64,000 bases of DNA, taken from the NCBI GenBank assembly GCA_003712165.1, contig RHLH01000001.1:868001-932000 (forward strand), given 5' to 3'. The translations under genes and the position numbers were made by a program. Source of the stretch: Phycisphaera sp. (GTDB lineage Bacteria; Planctomycetota; Phycisphaerae; Phycisphaerales; UBA1924). Under the pieces are notes generated by a model, which worked only from the letters and a program-made list of their open reading frames with translations, had not been told where the DNA came from and did not search any database. Position 1 is the stretch's first letter. Each line of letters starts with the position of its first letter. Shown piece after piece: positions 9,043 to 17,842 of this stretch.

Positions 9043-9477
9043 CTACTTTGCGAGCTTGGCGATCACGCGCCAGAGAGCGTGTCGATCCAGATTGAGCCCG
9101 GTCTCTCTCGTGAACGTGCCCGCCAGATCGTCGAAGTCTTGTGTATAGGGCAGCTGATCGCGCTGCCCGAGCGAGCCGGCGGCGTCTCTGACCAACCTAA
9201 TCAGGAGTTGCTCATTCTCGTAGGAGAGATTGAACGGCGTCGATGGCGCACGTCCGAGCCTCGGCAGCTTGCTGGCTTTCCGCAGGTTGTGAAGTCTGTG
9301 GAACACCTCCCGGTGCTGCGCCTGCTCGTCGGTCTCGCGGACTTTCGCCATAAGCGTTTCGAATTCGTCCGTGTAGGGCAGATCGTCGAGCGTGCGCCCG
9401 GCGTGTTCGTATGCGTTGACGATCGCGTCGTCGCGCGCGGCTCGGTCGATGTCGTTGCCAAAGAGCGAGTCGGTCAC
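9043..9477 (-). CDS. Hypothetical protein coupled to alpha/beta hydrolase
   Basis: The product has 144 aa, with a GTG start at 9477 that overlaps the TGA of the upstream gene (GTGA, 4 nt), which indicates translational coupling. It has an internal repeat: LPYTDEFETLMAKVRET and LPYTQDFDDLAGTFTRET occupy equivalent positions in the two halves, suggesting a duplicated helical module. It carries no known catalytic motif. Confidence 0.7.
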   Translation of the reverse strand: MTDSLFGNDIDRAARDDAIVNAYEHAGRTLDDLPYTDEFETLMAKVRETDEQAQHREVFHRLHNLRKASKLPRLGRAPSTPFNLSYENEQLLIRLVRDAAGSLGQRDQLPYTQDFDDLAGTFTRETGLNLDRHALWRVIAKLAK

Positions 9478-10577
9478 GAGATCTCCTCGGGTCTGCGCAC
9501 GCCGCTGGTCAAGACGTCCTCCCACTCGGCGAGCACATCCATCGGCAGTCTGTCAGGATCGAGGAAATCCCGCGAGATGCGCTCGAACATCGCGTGCCTG
9601 CGCAGGTCCGTCAGCCCGCCGTCGAAGTGCCCGAACTGTGTGACAAACCGACCCTTCAGGCCGGGCGGGGTGCCGATCGCGTTGTAGATCGCCGACTGAG
9701 TCGGCGCCGGGACGACCTCGTCTTTCACAGCTACCTTGAAGAGCGCCGGGCAGTTCAGGTGCTCGGCGTGCAGGGCGGCATCGAACAAGTCGAGCAGGTT
9801 CCTCATGCCCTCGGCTGCCTCGCCCGAGGCGAGCAGGAACCGCTTTACTTCGCCCCCTGCGCCGAGGCTATTGGGGTGCACGCGTTCGAGCCGCCAGCGC
9901 CAGTCCCCGAACGTCGGGAGCCCGATCACCACGCGATCGATGAGCTGTTCCGGGTGATTGCATGCCATCGCGCAGGATCGCGCCGCGGCGATGGTGGCTA
10001 GGCCGCCCCCGAAGCTCTCGCCCCTGATGTACACGGGCAATTCGCGCCCGAGCAGCGCGCGGGCTGCGCGAATGCAGAGCAGCAGATCCGCCACCGCGTG
10101 CGAGAGCACCCACTCTGTCATCGATGCACCGTGCTCGACGGGCTCGGCGAGCCCCGATGAGATCCACCCGAGCTCGCCCGCCTTGAGATTGCCGACCCTC
10201 GCACGCGATCCCGCGTACCCGCGCACACGCATCGCGACGACCGCGACGCCCGGTGCGACGTGCGCCCGGTTGATCGACTCGGCGAGCGACGGGGGGTCCT
10301 CGTAGCCGTGCAGCAGGATCACGATCGCGCGAGGCGGCTCATCCGGGTAGTGGATGCGACAGCCGATCGGCACGGAGCGATCCCCATCGAAGACGTGCGT
10401 CGCCGTCGTGTCCGACGGGTCATCGTCGGTGCCGATCGAGCGGAACTCGGGCTCATGGTCATCGAGCGCCCGGTGCCACTGCTGCCAGAACGCGCCGTGC
10501 AGCCTGCTCCTGTTCGCGTGGGAGACGCTCGCAAGCGTCTCTTCCCAGTTCAGTCCAAAGTCGTCGGGCTCGATCAT
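9474..10577 (-). CDS. Alpha/beta hydrolase (acetylxylan-esterase-like)
   Basis: The product has 367 aa from the ATG at 10577. The nucleophile elbow is GESFGG, preceded by an oxyanion-type ILLHGYEDPPS. The downstream VKDEVVPAPTQSA and QFGHFDGG carry the likely catalytic Asp and His. The order matches carbohydrate/ester hydrolases of the AXE1/dienelactone hydrolase group. The ATG at 10622 would overlap the divergent rlu start, so the internal ATG is preferred. It is operonic with the following small gene. The substrate is unknown. Confidence 0.8.
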   Translation of the reverse strand: MIEPDDFGLNWEETLASVSHANRSRLHGAFWQQWHRALDDHEPEFRSIGTDDDPSDTTATHVFDGDRSVPIGCRIHYPDEPPRAIVILLHGYEDPPSLAESINRAHVAPGVAVVAMRVRGYAGSRARVGNLKAGELGWISSGLAEPVEHGASMTEWVLSHAVADLLLCIRAARALLGRELPVYIRGESFGGGLATIAAARSCAMACNHPEQLIDRVVIGLPTFGDWRWRLERVHPNSLGAGGEVKRFLLASGEAAEGMRNLLDLFDAALHAEHLNCPALFKVAVKDEVVPAPTQSAIYNAIGTPPGLKGRFVTQFGHFDGGLTDLRRHAMFERISRDFLDPDRLPMDVLAEWEDVLTSGVRRPEEIS

Positions 10578-10620
10578 CCTGCTAGAGCTTACCAGCCCGG
10601 ACCGGACGTAGAGTCCGCCC

Positions 10621-11277
10621 ATGGCAGACGAGTCCCTCGAACTGAAACTGGTCTACGTCGGCGAGCGGTTCGTCGTCGTGGACAAGCCCGCCGGCCTGCT
10701 CAGCGTGCCCGGGCGGGGCGAGGACAAGGCCGACTGTGTCGTTGCTCGCGTCCTTGACCTGTTTCCCGAGGCGACCGGTCCGATGGTCGTGCACAGACTC
10801 GACATGGACACCTCGGGGCTGCTCGTCGTCGCCCTCGACCGCGGCGCGCAGCGGCACCTCTCCGTCCAGTTCCAGGATCGCAAAGTCGAGAAGACCTACA
10901 TCGCGCTCGTGGACGGCATCGTCGAGGAAGAATCGGGCCTCATCGACCTGCCCCTCCGCGTGGATTGGCCGAACAGGCCCATGCAGATCGTCTGCTACGA
11001 CGAAGGCAAGCCCGCGCAGACCGAGTACAGGGTCATGCTCCGCGAGACCGACAGGACAAGGCTCGAGCTGACGCCCATCACCGGACGCACGCATCAACTC
11101 CGCGTGCACTGCGCCGACGAACGCGGACTCGGCAGGGCGATCCTGGGTGATCCGCTTTATGCTCAGGGCCCGGTCCGGGACGATCACCCGAGGCTCATGC
11201 TCCACGCAGCCAAGCTGAGCATCCGCCCACCAGGCGCCAAGCGCGTGATGGATTTCGAGTCGCCGGCGCCGTTTTAG
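10621..11277 (+). CDS. RluA-family RNA pseudouridine synthase
   Basis: The product has 218 aa. The catalytic motif HRLDMDTSGLLVVA contains the conserved Asp. VVDKPAGLLSVPGRG and the C-terminal ITGRTHQLRVHCA are also typical of RluA/RsuA enzymes. No S4 RNA-binding domain is present, so it is a short RluA/TruC-like form that isomerises uridine in rRNA or tRNA. It is divergent from the hydrolase and convergent with the GAF gene, sharing the 11277/11278 boundary. Confidence 0.9.
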   Translation: MADESLELKLVYVGERFVVVDKPAGLLSVPGRGEDKADCVVARVLDLFPEATGPMVVHRLDMDTSGLLVVALDRGAQRHLSVQFQDRKVEKTYIALVDGIVEEESGLIDLPLRVDWPNRPMQIVCYDEGKPAQTEYRVMLRETDRTRLELTPITGRTHQLRVHCADERGLGRAILGDPLYAQGPVRDDHPRLMLHAAKLSIRPPGAKRVMDFESPAPF

Positions 11278-11769
11278 TCAGATGACTTTCGAGGGAACCC
11301 CGTCTGCGGTCGTCAGCCCCGCACGGACAAGCAGCGCGAGCGTCTCGCGTGCATCCCGCTCATCGAACGAGTTCTTGTCGAAGCTGTCGGCGTCGTAGAC
11401 ACCCCAGCATTCGCCCGAGTCATCGATGAGCGGGATGACCAGTTCGCTCGTGTCCCGCGGGTCGCACGCGACGTAGCCCTCGCCCAGGTGCGCAACGTCT
11501 GTGACGACGAGTGTTGTCCTAGTAATGCAGGACTGGCCGCACGCGCCGTGGAGCTCGATCGGCGAGCAGGCTGGCTTGTCGCGGCGTGCCTCAAGGATCA
11601 TCTCATCCGCGCCCGGTTTGCGGGAGTAGAAGCCCAGCCAGCTGACACCGGTGGGGGAGAGGCCGGGCCAGAGCGTGTCGACAAACACGCGCATCCGATC
11701 GGCTCGGGTCATGTCCGGAGTGATCGCGCGATCGAGTTCCTGCCCGATCTGGTCGTAGTCTCGTGTCAT
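11278..11769 (-). CDS. GAF-domain protein, free methionine-(R)-sulfoxide reductase-like
   Basis: The product has 163 aa and is essentially one GAF domain. WLGFYSR, the Cys in GACGQSC, VVTDVAHLGEGYVACD and SELVIPLID follow the fRMsr (MsrC) pattern, in which paired cysteines reduce free methionine-R-sulfoxide. GGAGCACCACCC precedes the ATG at 11769. It lies immediately downstream of rpsR on the same strand. Whether all catalytic cysteines are retained needs alignment. Confidence 0.75.
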   Translation of the reverse strand: MTRDYDQIGQELDRAITPDMTRADRMRVFVDTLWPGLSPTGVSWLGFYSRKPGADEMILEARRDKPACSPIELHGACGQSCITRTTLVVTDVAHLGEGYVACDPRDTSELVIPLIDDSGECWGVYDADSFDKNSFDERDARETLALLVRAGLTTADGVPSKVI

Positions 11770-11797
11770 GGGTGGTGCTCCGTACCGGAGCCCTGGC

Positions 11798-12040
11798 TCA
11801 GAGCGTTGCCGAGGTGTAGGGCAGCAGGCCCATGAAGCGGGCACGCTTGATGGCCTGCGAGATCATCGCCTGCTCGCGTGCGCTCGTGGAGAGGCGCTTG
11901 CGGCTGTAGATCTTGCCGTTGGGGCTCATCATGCGGCGCAGGTCCTCGAAGCTCTTGTAGTCGACGTAGGCGACACCCTTGTTCGAGGTCTTGGTGACCT
12001 TGGGTTTCGGGCCGTGGCTGAATCGGTTGAACTTGCTCAT
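11798..12040 (-). CDS. rpsR: 30S ribosomal protein bS18
   Basis: The product has 80 aa. The conserved block VDYKSFEDLRRMMSPNGKI and the basic SRKRLSTSAREQAMISQAIKRAR identify bS18, which sits on the small-subunit platform with bS6. The zinc-binding Cys residues of some S18 proteins are absent. It is separated from rpsF/rplI here and sits before the GAF gene. GGAG precedes the start. Confidence 0.95.
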   Translation of the reverse strand: MSKFNRFSHGPKPKVTKTSNKGVAYVDYKSFEDLRRMMSPNGKIYSRKRLSTSAREQAMISQAIKRARFMGLLPYTSATL

Positions 12041-12144
12041 CTCTGGGCTCCGTCGTGGGCTGTGTCGGCCTGCCCACCGGGACAGGCGACGGATGGTTTC
12101 TGGGTGATGAGGATAGGCGTCCGCGGGGCCCTCGGCGAGGGGTC

Positions 12145-12702
12145 TCAGTCGAACATCTCCTCCTCCTCTTCCTTGCCGTAGTCCTCGTATCCAGAGTCGG
12201 CCTTGGGCGAACTCAGGGCGTCCGCGGAGGCTCTGCCGCCGCCGAGCACCAGGGGGAAGAGGGCCAGAAGGGCGAGGATGCCGTTCTGGATGAGGTTACA
12301 GTTGGTGATCTCGGCCTCGCAGAGCAGCTTGAGCTTGCCGAAGCAGCTGCAGATCACCGGGTGGTCCTGGCTGAGTGCGTGCAGGACGAGCGCCACGAAG
12401 CCGGCGAGCATCAGCATGATCACCGAAGCCGCGGCTCGGGTGAAGAGGCCCATCACGAGGAGCAGGCCGGCCACGATCTCCGTCCATGGGACGATGTGCG
12501 CCGCGAGTGAGATCAGCGTCTCATTGTCCTTGCTGATCACGTCGAACGTGATGATGGACATCGCCACGCTCTGCGGGTCAGCGACTTTCATGAGGCCTGC
12601 GAAGATGAACACCTGACCGACGATGATGCGCCCGATGAGCGAGAGCCAGCTGGCGAATGAGCCCGCCGACTGCGCCCCACGAGATATCGAGTCTTGCCCC
12701 AT
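12145..12702 (-). CDS. MauE/DoxX-family redox membrane protein
   Basis: The product has 185 aa with four transmembrane helices in the DoxX/MauE arrangement (GRIIVGQVFIFAGLMKV, WTEIVAGLLLVMGLF, a third around residues 80-100 and a last one before the tail). The extracytoplasmic loop carries CSCFG and further cysteines (LLCEAEITNCN), as in MauE proteins that help form periplasmic disulfides. The C-terminus is strongly acidic. It starts 7 nt after the rhodanese stop, so it is the third gene of the DUF1573 operon. Confidence 0.82.
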   Translation of the reverse strand: MGQDSISRGAQSAGSFASWLSLIGRIIVGQVFIFAGLMKVADPQSVAMSIITFDVISKDNETLISLAAHIVPWTEIVAGLLLVMGLFTRAAASVIMLMLAGFVALVLHALSQDHPVICSCFGKLKLLCEAEITNCNLIQNGILALLALFPLVLGGGRASADALSSPKADSGYEDYGKEEEEEMFD

Positions 12703-12709
12703 CCGCTGG

Positions 12710-13333
12710 TTACTCCGCGAACGGGTCGGGCCCGTCCTCAATCGGCAGGCCAGCGTCTTCCCACGCCGGGTAGCCGTCCACGTAGATGTGGATCATGTTC
12801 GCAAGATCGGGTCGTTCGATCGCCAGATCCTCGGCGACCAGGTGCGATTCTTCGCAATTGCCGCCCGAGCAATAGATCACAACGAACCGTTGATCGTCGA
12901 GCATATCAACCGCGATAGGCACACCGTTCTCGAACGCACCCATCGGCACGCTGAACGAACCGGCGATGTGACCTCTTTCGTAATCACCCGATGGGCGGGC
13001 ATCGATAAAGATCGCTAGATCGTTCTCGAAGAGGCATCGTGCCTGCTCGCTCGTGATCTCCGTTTCCAGGATCATGCCCGAGCAGTCGATCGCGCCTTCG
13101 TTCACTGGCTCTTCAGCAGAGTCACCCTCTTGCGAGGCAGACTCATCGCCTGAGTTCTCAGGGGTCTGAGTAAGTGAATCGGAGTTGTCCGAAGGGGCGC
13201 CGCTCGGGATTTCGTTTTTGTTGTTGAGATCGCCCTTTGCGAATCGGATATCGTCACCGAGCGCAAAGTGCGCCACACCCGCGAGTGTCGCGATGACGAT
13301 AATGCCGATGGTCTTGAGCAGGTACGCCTTCAT
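12710..13333 (-). CDS. Exported rhodanese-domain protein
   Basis: The product has 207 aa. A signal/anchor helix (residues 5-25) is followed by an acidic Ser/Glu linker and a C-terminal rhodanese domain (about 90-200). FIDARPSGDYERGHIAGS and the active-site loop YCSGGNCEES, with its catalytic Cys, are present. Periplasmic sulfur transfer or redox relay is likely, given its DUF1573 and MauE/DoxX neighbours. Confidence 0.87.
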   Translation of the reverse strand: MKAYLLKTIGIIVIATLAGVAHFALGDDIRFAKGDLNNKNEIPSGAPSDNSDSLTQTPENSGDESASQEGDSAEEPVNEGAIDCSGMILETEITSEQARCLFENDLAIFIDARPSGDYERGHIAGSFSVPMGAFENGVPIAVDMLDDQRFVVIYCSGGNCEESHLVAEDLAIERPDLANMIHIYVDGYPAWEDAGLPIEDGPDPFAE

Positions 13334-13339
13334 CGGGCC

Positions 13340-14461
13340 TTACCGCGAAGCGCTCTGGACACGGACGACGCCCGAGACCTGGGTGCGGACGATCCGCTGG
13401 CCGGGAGCGTCGGTCAGCATGACGACGCTGCCCTGGATGATCCGCATGGTCTCGGTCGCCTTGCCTTTGATGGTGAGTTCGTACCCGACTTTCTCGCTGT
13501 CCTCGGGCAGGGGCTTATATGTGATCTCGATCGTGTCGCGGTCGTCTTCACTCATGGTCGTGGTGACAAAGCGGGCCTTGCTGATCTTGAAGGGCGTGCC
13601 CTTGCCGCTGACGACATTGACAGTCTTCTCGAACTCCTGACCCGGGGTCAGCGCGCTGAGCGAGATGCGCCCGGGAATGGAGTTGATGTCGCCCGCGACG
13701 GTCGCCATGGCGCGTAGCGTCAGAACGGGGTTGCTGGGTTCGGTGGTCTCAAGGCGGATCTGGCCGTCGAGGCGACCGATGCGAGCGGCCTCGGACATGC
13801 TGATCTCGATGGTGGACTCGCCGACCATCATGACTTCGCCCGTCTTGGGATGCTCGCGCTCGACAAGCTTGGTCTCAAGGATGCGGATGCCGAAGGAGTC
13901 CTCGCGATCGATGCTCGCACTGGTAACCTTGAAGTCCTCGGTCATGCCCATGACCTTGATCTGTGTTGCGCCCGAGTCGCCCTGGATGACCTGGCCGAAA
14001 AGGGCAGCGGCTGGTTCGGCAACAACGCGCGGGATCACGAATGCTTTGAGGGTCACCGTCGAAGCACCGCGAGGATCGTTGCTGTCGATCGTGACACGCT
14101 TGCCGTGCTGCTCTCCGGTTCGGCGGGCCGGGTTAAACCGCACCTCGAGCTGGGTGGACTCACCGGGCTGGAGCTGAGTCTGCTCGACCTCGCTCGCGGT
14201 GCAGCCGCAGGTGACGCTGACGTTGCCGATCTCAAGAACCTCATCGCCCGTGTTGGTGATGGTCACCATCTTGCTGATTGTCTTGCTGTCGTCGACATCG
14301 CCGAACTCGACGATCTCATTGCTTAGCGTGAGCTGTGGGCCCGTTGTGCTGGCTTCGCCCGCGGCTGGTGGGGTCGGGTTGACGGTGTCCTGCGCGAGAG
14401 CAGCAGGAGCGCCTGCGACAGCGATGATGGAGGCAATCAAAGCGGCGGTTGGTGCACGCAT
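13340..14461 (-). CDS. DUF1573 periplasmic protein
   Basis: The product has 373 aa with an Ala-rich signal peptide (residues 1-23). The DUF1573 Ig-like domain covers about 45-145: VEFGDVDD, a VTCGC cysteine pair, and LQPGESTQLEVRFNP. A second beta-rich half follows. DUF1573 domains are Ig-like and common in secreted proteins of Bacteroidota and planctomycetes. It heads an operon with rhodanese and MauE/DoxX (6- and 7-nt gaps). Confidence 0.85.
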   Translation of the reverse strand: MRAPTAALIASIIAVAGAPAALAQDTVNPTPPAAGEASTTGPQLTLSNEIVEFGDVDDSKTISKMVTITNTGDEVLEIGNVSVTCGCTASEVEQTQLQPGESTQLEVRFNPARRTGEQHGKRVTIDSNDPRGASTVTLKAFVIPRVVAEPAAALFGQVIQGDSGATQIKVMGMTEDFKVTSASIDREDSFGIRILETKLVEREHPKTGEVMMVGESTIEISMSEAARIGRLDGQIRLETTEPSNPVLTLRAMATVAGDINSIPGRISLSALTPGQEFEKTVNVVSGKGTPFKISKARFVTTTMSEDDRDTIEITYKPLPEDSEKVGYELTIKGKATETMRIIQGSVVMLTDAPGQRIVRTQVSGVVRVQSASR

Positions 14462-14683
14462 TTTCTCTTTCCTTCCGGAACCCGGCCCGACCAGGGCCGA
14501 TGAAATTACTTGTTTCCCCGCTGGGCCTTCGAACGCACCCAGGAACGGACTCTTTGTACTCTACGGTACCGCCGGACAGCGGTTGCGGGAGGCGAATTTG
14601 ATCCCCAATCGGTAACGGGAGCCGCCCAGGCCTCACAGCCCTTCGCTCTTGGCCAGATTCTATGTTAAGAGCGTCCGTGGGGA

Positions 14684-15937
14684 TTATGTGTTTGTAAAAA
14701 ATTCGGCAGTTCCGGTCGCCTCGTGGGCATCTGCCAGCCGGTCAAGGGCCAGGGCGTACGCAGCCGTCCGCATGTCGATCGATTTTTCGTTGGCGAACGC
14801 CCAGATCGAGCGGAATTCCTCTGCCATCTTCTTCTGGAGGCGCTCGTGGACTTCGTCGAGCGTCCACGCGAAGCCGGCCTTGTTCTGGGTCCACTCGAAA
14901 TAGCTCACTGTCACGCCGCCCGAGTTGGCGAGCACATCCGGGATCACGATGACGCCACGGTCACGGATTGCCGCGTCCGCTTCGTTGGTTAGTGGCCCGT
15001 TGGCGAGTTCGAGAATCACGCCCGCCTTCACGTCGCCCTGATTGTCCGTCGTGATCGTGTTCTCGAGGGCCGCGGGGACGAGGATGTCCACATCGAGCGC
15101 GAGCAGTTCGGCGCCTGAGATTTCCTTGCCCTGACCCGAGACTTTCCCGGTCGAGTTCTTGGTCTCCATGATGCTGGCGACATCGAGGCCCTCCGGGTTG
15201 TAGAGGCCGGTGCGTGAGTCGCAGACCGCGACAACCTTGAACCCGTCTTCGTTTGCGAGCTTTGCAAAGAGCTGGCCCGCGTTGCCGAAGCCGTGGATGG
15301 CAACCGTGATCTGGCTCGGGTTCCAGCCCTTGATCTGCGCGAGCTCGCGTATCTGGTAGAACCCGCCCCGCGCGGTCGCGTCGTCACGGCCGACCGAGCC
15401 GCCCATCGAAACTGGCTTGCCCGTGATGACAGCAGGGGAGCGCTTGCCCGCGATGGCCGAGTACTCGTCCATCATCCAGGCCATGACCGTCGCGTTGGTG
15501 TACACGTCCGGTGCCGGGACGTCTGTGTCGGGCCCGACCACACCAGAGATTGCACGCATGAAGCCCCGGCTGACCCGCTCAAGCTCGGCCTTGCTTAGCT
15601 CTTTGGGGTTGACGATGACGCCGCCCTTGCCGCCCCCGAAAGGGATGTTCGCGACAGCGCACTTGATGGTCATCCAGAAGGCGAGCGCCATGACCTCTTC
15701 ACGGCTGACGTCCGGGTGGAAGCGGATCCCGCCCTTGCCCGCGCCGCGTGTGTCGTCGTACAGGCACCGGTACCCGGTGAATACCTGCTCGCTGCCGTCG
15801 TCCATCCGGACGGGGAACCCGACCTCGATGCACTGCTTGGGCTGCCTGAGCCTGTTGACTGTTTCGGCGTGCGCCCTGGAGTACTCGGCGGACGAATCGA
15901 GACGCTTGATCGCGTTGGTAAAGACGTTGTCGGACAT
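14684..15937 (-). CDS. gdhA: Glutamate dehydrogenase (Glu/Leu/Phe/Val dehydrogenase family)
   Basis: The product has 417 aa from the ATG at 15937, preceded by GGGAG; the upstream 36 codons of open frame are non-coding in appearance. GGGKGGVIVNP holds the catalytic Lys, TDVPAPDVYTN follows, and AIHGFGNAGQ is the nucleotide-binding glycine motif. It interconverts glutamate and 2-oxoglutarate with ammonia. Cofactor preference cannot be read with confidence. Confidence 0.93.
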   Translation of the reverse strand: MSDNVFTNAIKRLDSSAEYSRAHAETVNRLRQPKQCIEVGFPVRMDDGSEQVFTGYRCLYDDTRGAGKGGIRFHPDVSREEVMALAFWMTIKCAVANIPFGGGKGGVIVNPKELSKAELERVSRGFMRAISGVVGPDTDVPAPDVYTNATVMAWMMDEYSAIAGKRSPAVITGKPVSMGGSVGRDDATARGGFYQIRELAQIKGWNPSQITVAIHGFGNAGQLFAKLANEDGFKVVAVCDSRTGLYNPEGLDVASIMETKNSTGKVSGQGKEISGAELLALDVDILVPAALENTITTDNQGDVKAGVILELANGPLTNEADAAIRDRGVIVIPDVLANSGGVTVSYFEWTQNKAGFAWTLDEVHERLQKKMAEEFRSIWAFANEKSIDMRTAAYALALDRLADAHEATGTAEFFTNT

Positions 15938-16051
15938 GATGCGCTCCCTGTGAGATGCCCCCGATGGGCACACGGCAAGCGTATCGCGCCCGGACGCTGC
16001 ATGGCGAACATTGATTTCGCGTCCGTCATTTCCGAGAGGTGACAAGCACTG

Positions 16052-16819
16052 CTAGTAATCCCGACCCCGGACCCCGTCGGGCGTGTTGTGCAGACGCCTG
16101 ATGTCGGTCTGATTCAGCGGGTTCGGAGCGCCCGCATGCGCCTTGAGCGGGTTCTTTACCTCGCCGTGCTGGTCGGCGAAGACCATCGGCGTGCTCTCGT
16201 TGTAGTGGCCCTCTTCGATGTCGGGCTGCTGCGAGTGATACGTGAGGTGCCGATCCCAGAGCAGGACCTTCTGCGACGTGTACGCCACCGCGTCGGGTCT
16301 GACCGGTCCGATCAGCTCACGGTTCTCCAGCGCGTTGTCGGCCCAGTTGCGGTGCGATGCAAGGAAGCTGTTGCTGTACTCGTAGCTGACCACCTCGTGA
16401 GGCTCGACATCCTCGAAGATGCTCTCAAGCGTCGGGAGCGATTTGTCCCGGCCCGGGCTGACCCACGTCGCGTACGCCTCTTCCCAGGGCGTGATGTTGC
16501 TGACCAGCGCGGGCCAGAGCGTCGAGAATTGCCAGATGTCTGTCGTCGCGACGATCGCACCCTGCGGGAACCACTGGAAGCTGTAGATGTCGTCAGGAAT
16601 GGGCGCGTCCACATTCTCGACCTGGCCCGGGAACGGGTACGTGCGGTGCGTGTCGGCGTACATCATGAACGTCTGCCCGATCGAGCGGACATTGGCGAGC
16701 GACTGGGTCTGCCGCGCCGACGTGCGAGCCCCGGCGAGCGTCGGGAGCAGGATCGAGATCAGAAGCGCGATGATCGCGATCGCGACGAGCAGCTCGATGA
16801 GTGTGAATCCGCGTTTCAT
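16052..16819 (-). CDS. Type II pseudopilin / N-methylated prepilin-like protein
   Basis: The product has 255 aa. MKRGFTLIELLVAIAIIA is the classical prepilin leader with cleavage after Gly4 and Glu at mature position 5. A soluble C-terminal domain follows with an H-x-G type end (NTPDGVRGRDY), typical of the DUF1559/pseudopilin families that are numerous in planctomycetes. It lies 9 nt downstream of the next gene. Confidence 0.9.
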   Translation of the reverse strand: MKRGFTLIELLVAIAIIALLISILLPTLAGARTSARQTQSLANVRSIGQTFMMYADTHRTYPFPGQVENVDAPIPDDIYSFQWFPQGAIVATTDIWQFSTLWPALVSNITPWEEAYATWVSPGRDKSLPTLESIFEDVEPHEVVSYEYSNSFLASHRNWADNALENRELIGPVRPDAVAYTSQKVLLWDRHLTYHSQQPDIEEGHYNESTPMVFADQHGEVKNPLKAHAGAPNPLNQTDIRRLHNTPDGVRGRDY

Positions 16820-16828
16820 AGTGTCCGT

Positions 16829-17729
16829 CTCCTCAGCCGCCGCGACGGCTCATCATCTCTCGCATGACGCTCTGCATCAGTTCTTCGTTCCGCACATCAA
16901 CAACAAACCCCGCGGGCTGCCAGCCGGCGCCGGGGACGTTCCGCATCTGGAGATTGACCACGATGTCGGGCTTGTCGGACTTTGAGCCATCGGACAGGAA
17001 GGGCAGCCTGACCTCGATGAGCTTGCCCTTGGCGCCCTCGACCGCCGCGAGCGGGAAGAGCTGCACCGGTGCACCGGTCATGATGCTCGAAGCCGTCTCG
17101 ACTTCCTCTCCCGTGTCGGGGTCCTCTGCGATGTTCCGGTTCATGCTGATGCTGACACCTTCCTGACCCGCAACAGACGTGGTCGGCTCACGCACCTGGA
17201 TGTTGGTCGTGTCGAGCGAGGCGTACTTCAGCAGGCCAGAGAACAGCGTGAAGATGCCGTCGGTCGGCAATGCCCCCTCTTCGTCGGCTTCATTCGAGCC
17301 GCCAAGCTGAGCCACGGCGCTGACGAGTCTTTCCTGATCGCCGGCGTTGATCGGTTCGAGGAACGCAGCCACGCGCGAGCCGAGCGCGCCGGGTTCGCCC
17401 TGAGTATCGCCGTTGAGCGCGGAGACAACTTGTGTCATCGTGCCCATCTGCTCTGCGACGTCGTTCGCGTTCTTCACCGAGTCGAACGCGTACTCACGGC
17501 CGGCATCGTCCTCTGAAGTTTCCCAGTTCGTCGGTCGGGCCTGTCTGCGGCGCTGCCTCGGTTCAGGTGTCGTGCCATCGGCGCGAACGAGCGACGGCTT
17601 GGGCTTGTCGGTTCGCTCTGATCGGCTCGGGATGGCCTGGTAGATCATGAGCCCGATGCACCCGGTAGCGAAGATGCCCGCGACGGGGAGCTTCCAATCT
17701 GATGCTGCAAATGCGCGAGAAGATGGCAT
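16829..17729 (-). CDS. Single-pass membrane protein upstream of pseudopilin
   Basis: The coding frame stops at 16833. The product has about 298 aa from the ATG at 17729, which follows AAGGGGGG. One helix lies at residues about 13-32, then a Pro/Arg-rich linker and a soluble domain of unknown type; VRLPFLSDG and DIVVNLQMRNVPGAGWQPAGF resemble a periplasmic binding fold. It is probably co-expressed with the pseudopilin, perhaps as part of a type II-like assembly or as a cell-surface protein. Confidence 0.7.
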
Positions 17730-17842
17730 GGGTTGTCCCCCCTTGACCAGCAAAAACCGACGGAGTCGGGCCGGATGACGGGGTAGATGCGCAGGAATCT
17801 GTAACCCGTCACGTTCCGGGTGATTTTCTTGGGATCAGTTGG

